From: Xanthobacteraceae bacterium
Lineage (GTDB): Bacteria > Pseudomonadota > Alphaproteobacteria > Rhizobiales > Xanthobacteraceae
NCBI GenBank assembly: GCA_019635585.1
Contig: JAHBZE010000001.1
Coordinates: forward strand, 1-64,000
Length of the DNA stretch: 64,000 nt
Direction: 5' to 3'
Below, piece by piece: positions 62,993 through 64,000 of this stretch. A program made the position numbers and the translations under genes. Under the pieces are notes generated by a model that ran no database searches, was not told where the DNA came from, and was given only the letters and a program-made list of their open reading frames with translations. Positions within the stretch are counted from its first letter, which is position 1. Each line of letters begins with the position of its first letter.

Positions 62993-63361
62993 TCACAGCG
63001 TTGACCGTCGCCGGCGCGATGGCTGATCCCAAATCGGATCGAGCTCACGAAAAGCGGGTTCCTTCTCAGGACGACTCCAATGCGCCCAAGCGCGTCCCTT
63101 GCCGTGGTCTTTCGGGTCGAAGTTCACGCCTTCCATAAGGGCTTTGAATTCTTGAGATGCCGGAATCGTTGCGAAACAAAACACCGTCCAGAACTCGCCG
63201 CCCCAATAGACGGACTTGTGTCGCGCACAAGCTTCAAGGCGCTCCGCCGCGCCATGGCAGGCATCCCACCGCTCACTTACTCGCTCACTAGGCACTGCAA
63301 TCTGATACGGCCACCGCAGGTCTATTTGCGTCCTGCTTAACTCGCCTTTTCGTCTGCTCAC
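62993..63361 (-). CDS. Conserved-looking hypothetical protein, 122 aa
   Basis: A 122-residue cytoplasmic protein starting at GTG 63361 with AGGGA upstream. RTQIDLRWPYQIAVPSERV followed by FWTVFCFATIPASQEFKALM recalls unnamed Rhizobiales proteins with the same opening. It lies 123 bases upstream of the ParB-like gene on the same strand, so the two may be co-transcribed. Function unknown. Confidence 0.6.
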   Translation of the reverse strand: MSRRKGELSRTQIDLRWPYQIAVPSERVSERWDACHGAAERLEACARHKSVYWGGEFWTVFCFATIPASQEFKALMEGVNFDPKDHGKGRAWAHWSRPEKEPAFRELDPIWDQPSRRRRSTL

Positions 63362-63478
63362 TCTGCATCCCTAGCTTCCCCGCTCTGGTGATGCCTGCCA
63401 CGTGCAAACTGGAACGCCTTGCTGGTCTGTGCAAAAGTTCCTTGTGGAAGTCCGCTTTTGAAAGCGAGGGGACGCTAG

Positions 63479-63763
63479 ATGTTGATGCTGAGGATGCTCG
63501 CTTGGCCAGTTTTACTGGCCTTGACGCTTGCAGCCACGACCGATTTCTCATCCGCCGACGACAGAACCTTCGGTGGTTATGAGTGCACGGATGATTGTTC
63601 TGGCCACAAAGCCGGATACGAATGGGCGGAACGAAAAGGAATAAAGTCGAGTTCAGACTGCCCTCTTGGAAATTCGAATTCATTCTATGAAGGCTGCTTA
63701 GCCTACACTGAAGACCCCTATCGGGGATCGGACGCAGACGACGACGGAGAGGACATCGACTAG
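63479..63763 (+). CDS. Small exported cysteine-rich protein, 94 aa
   Basis: A 94-residue protein with a signal peptide (LAWPVLLALTLAATTDFSSA) and a mature part containing YECTDDCSGHKAGYEWAE and CPLGNSNSFYEGC, that is four cysteines likely to form two disulfides, and an acidic tail. GAGGGG precedes the ATG. The ECTDDCSGHxAGYxWA pattern is familiar from unnamed proteobacterial accessory genes. It is convergent with the Rap1a-like gene. Confidence 0.65.
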   Translation: MLMLRMLAWPVLLALTLAATTDFSSADDRTFGGYECTDDCSGHKAGYEWAERKGIKSSSDCPLGNSNSFYEGCLAYTEDPYRGSDADDDGEDID

Positions 63764-63781
63764 TTTGGGCGTGTGTTAGGG

Positions 63782-64000
63782 TCAATTTTTACATGGCCAA
63801 GTTGATGCCAATATTTCTTCGGCCAGACGAGCAAACTCTAGATGATGAAATTGAGGCACCTTTTCTAGTCTCGCAATCACAATTCGAGTAATCTGACCTC
63901 CAGTGACGCCCTTTGGTGGACAGATTTTCTTAGAAGCCGAAAAGACTCCAGTCAGAATTCCCACGCACATTCCTTGTTCGTATACTCCAACCAGGCCTCC
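63782..64000 (-). CDS. Rap1a/Tai-like protein, C-terminal part
   Basis: The last 72 codons of a gene entering from the right edge; the frame is open to 64000. The segment GMCVGILTGVFSAS, then ICPPKGVTGGQITRIVIARL and a final FARLAEEILASTWPC fits the Rap1a/Tai immunity-protein pattern (C-x-G near the front, C-x-P-x-GVTxGQ in the middle, PC at the end). Such proteins protect against peptidoglycan amidase effectors in some bacteria, but many relatives have no known toxin. An internal ATG at 63970 would give only 62 residues. Confidence 0.65.
   Translation of the reverse strand, partial: GGLVGVYEQGMCVGILTGVFSASKKICPPKGVTGGQITRIVIARLEKVPQFHHLEFARLAEEILASTWPCKN

Larger units (their letters stand above)
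48421..64000. mobile_element. Integrative element / prophage-like element (left end and interior; right end outside)
   Basis: Bounded on the left by a tRNA-Lys-derived att site and continuing past the window. It carries a P4-type integrase, excisionase-like HTH protein, primase/helicase module, RHH regulator, ejection-type virion proteins, small exported proteins and a ParB-like protein. The style of genes changes sharply from host metabolism, and the 60-64 kb part looks more AT-rich than the host. No capsid, portal, large terminase, tail or conjugation gene is seen. It could be a satellite, a decayed prophage or one half of a complete phage. Confidence 0.8.

Overview
The window looks like chromosome from a GC-rich alphaproteobacterium, most likely a Hyphomicrobiales (Rhizobiales) member of the Bradyrhizobiaceae/Xanthobacteraceae type. 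The reasons are a one-step phosphatidylcholine synthase, an IalB-family exported protein, ergothioneine genes egtB/egtD, rlpA next to a D,D-carboxypeptidase, sdhE-mfd facing recG, and glmU upstream of glmS. All assignments come from reading the translated sequence; no database search was run.

Positions 1-38300 are ordinary, tightly packed core and accessory metabolism: cell-wall genes (carboxypeptidase, rlpA), tRNA-Ser(UGA), an orphan intradiol dioxygenase, rimO, a soluble MCP-PilZ receptor, redox enzymes, terC-pcs, a UbiH-like hydroxylase, egtBD, a CoA transferase with an AEC transporter, a CoA-ester lyase, a lipid kinase, hspQ, ialB, a solute-binding protein/AMP-binding/DsbA-like operon, mfd-sdhE, recG, glmS, glmU, an SPOR protein, a DMT transporter and an M20 amidohydrolase. 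Many neighbours overlap by 4 bases or abut stop to stop.

Positions 38500-48060 hold a surface-glycan locus. On the minus strand a translationally coupled run encodes a CDP-paratose-epimerase-like enzyme, a second sugar epimerase, three divergent tandem paralogues of a CgeB-like GT-B glycosyltransferase candidate, a GH39-like clan A glycoside hydrolase and a short SPFH protein. A TylF-type O-methyltransferase and a UDP-xylose synthase lie alongside. Together they could make, methylate and trim an unusual sugar polymer or glycoconjugate.

From about 48421 to the end of the window lies an integrative element or prophage-like element. Its left edge is the 3' half of a tRNA-Lys(UUU)-like sequence (probable att site), followed by a P4-type tyrosine integrase, a tiny excisionase-like HTH protein, winged-helix and PC4-like DNA-binding proteins, and a replication module made of a separate primase-type small domain plus a TOPRIM-DUF927 helicase. 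Next come an RHH regulator, phage ejection-type proteins (one carrying a SleB-like cell-wall hydrolase domain) and small exported or membrane proteins. A ParB-like DGQHR protein and a partial Rap1a/Tai-like immunity protein lie near the right edge. No capsid, portal, large terminase or tail gene is seen before 64000, so this may be a satellite, a defective prophage or only the early half of a phage; the other end is outside the window.

The most notable unexplained structure is a family of GTAAC/GTTAC repeat arrays in the element, at 55053-55147, 55834-55861 and 61928-61990. The first is an almost perfect mirror of four GTAAC and four GTTAC copies. The third repeats the 20-8-8 spacing of its right arm. 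They look like iterons or composite operators for an element-encoded DNA-binding protein.
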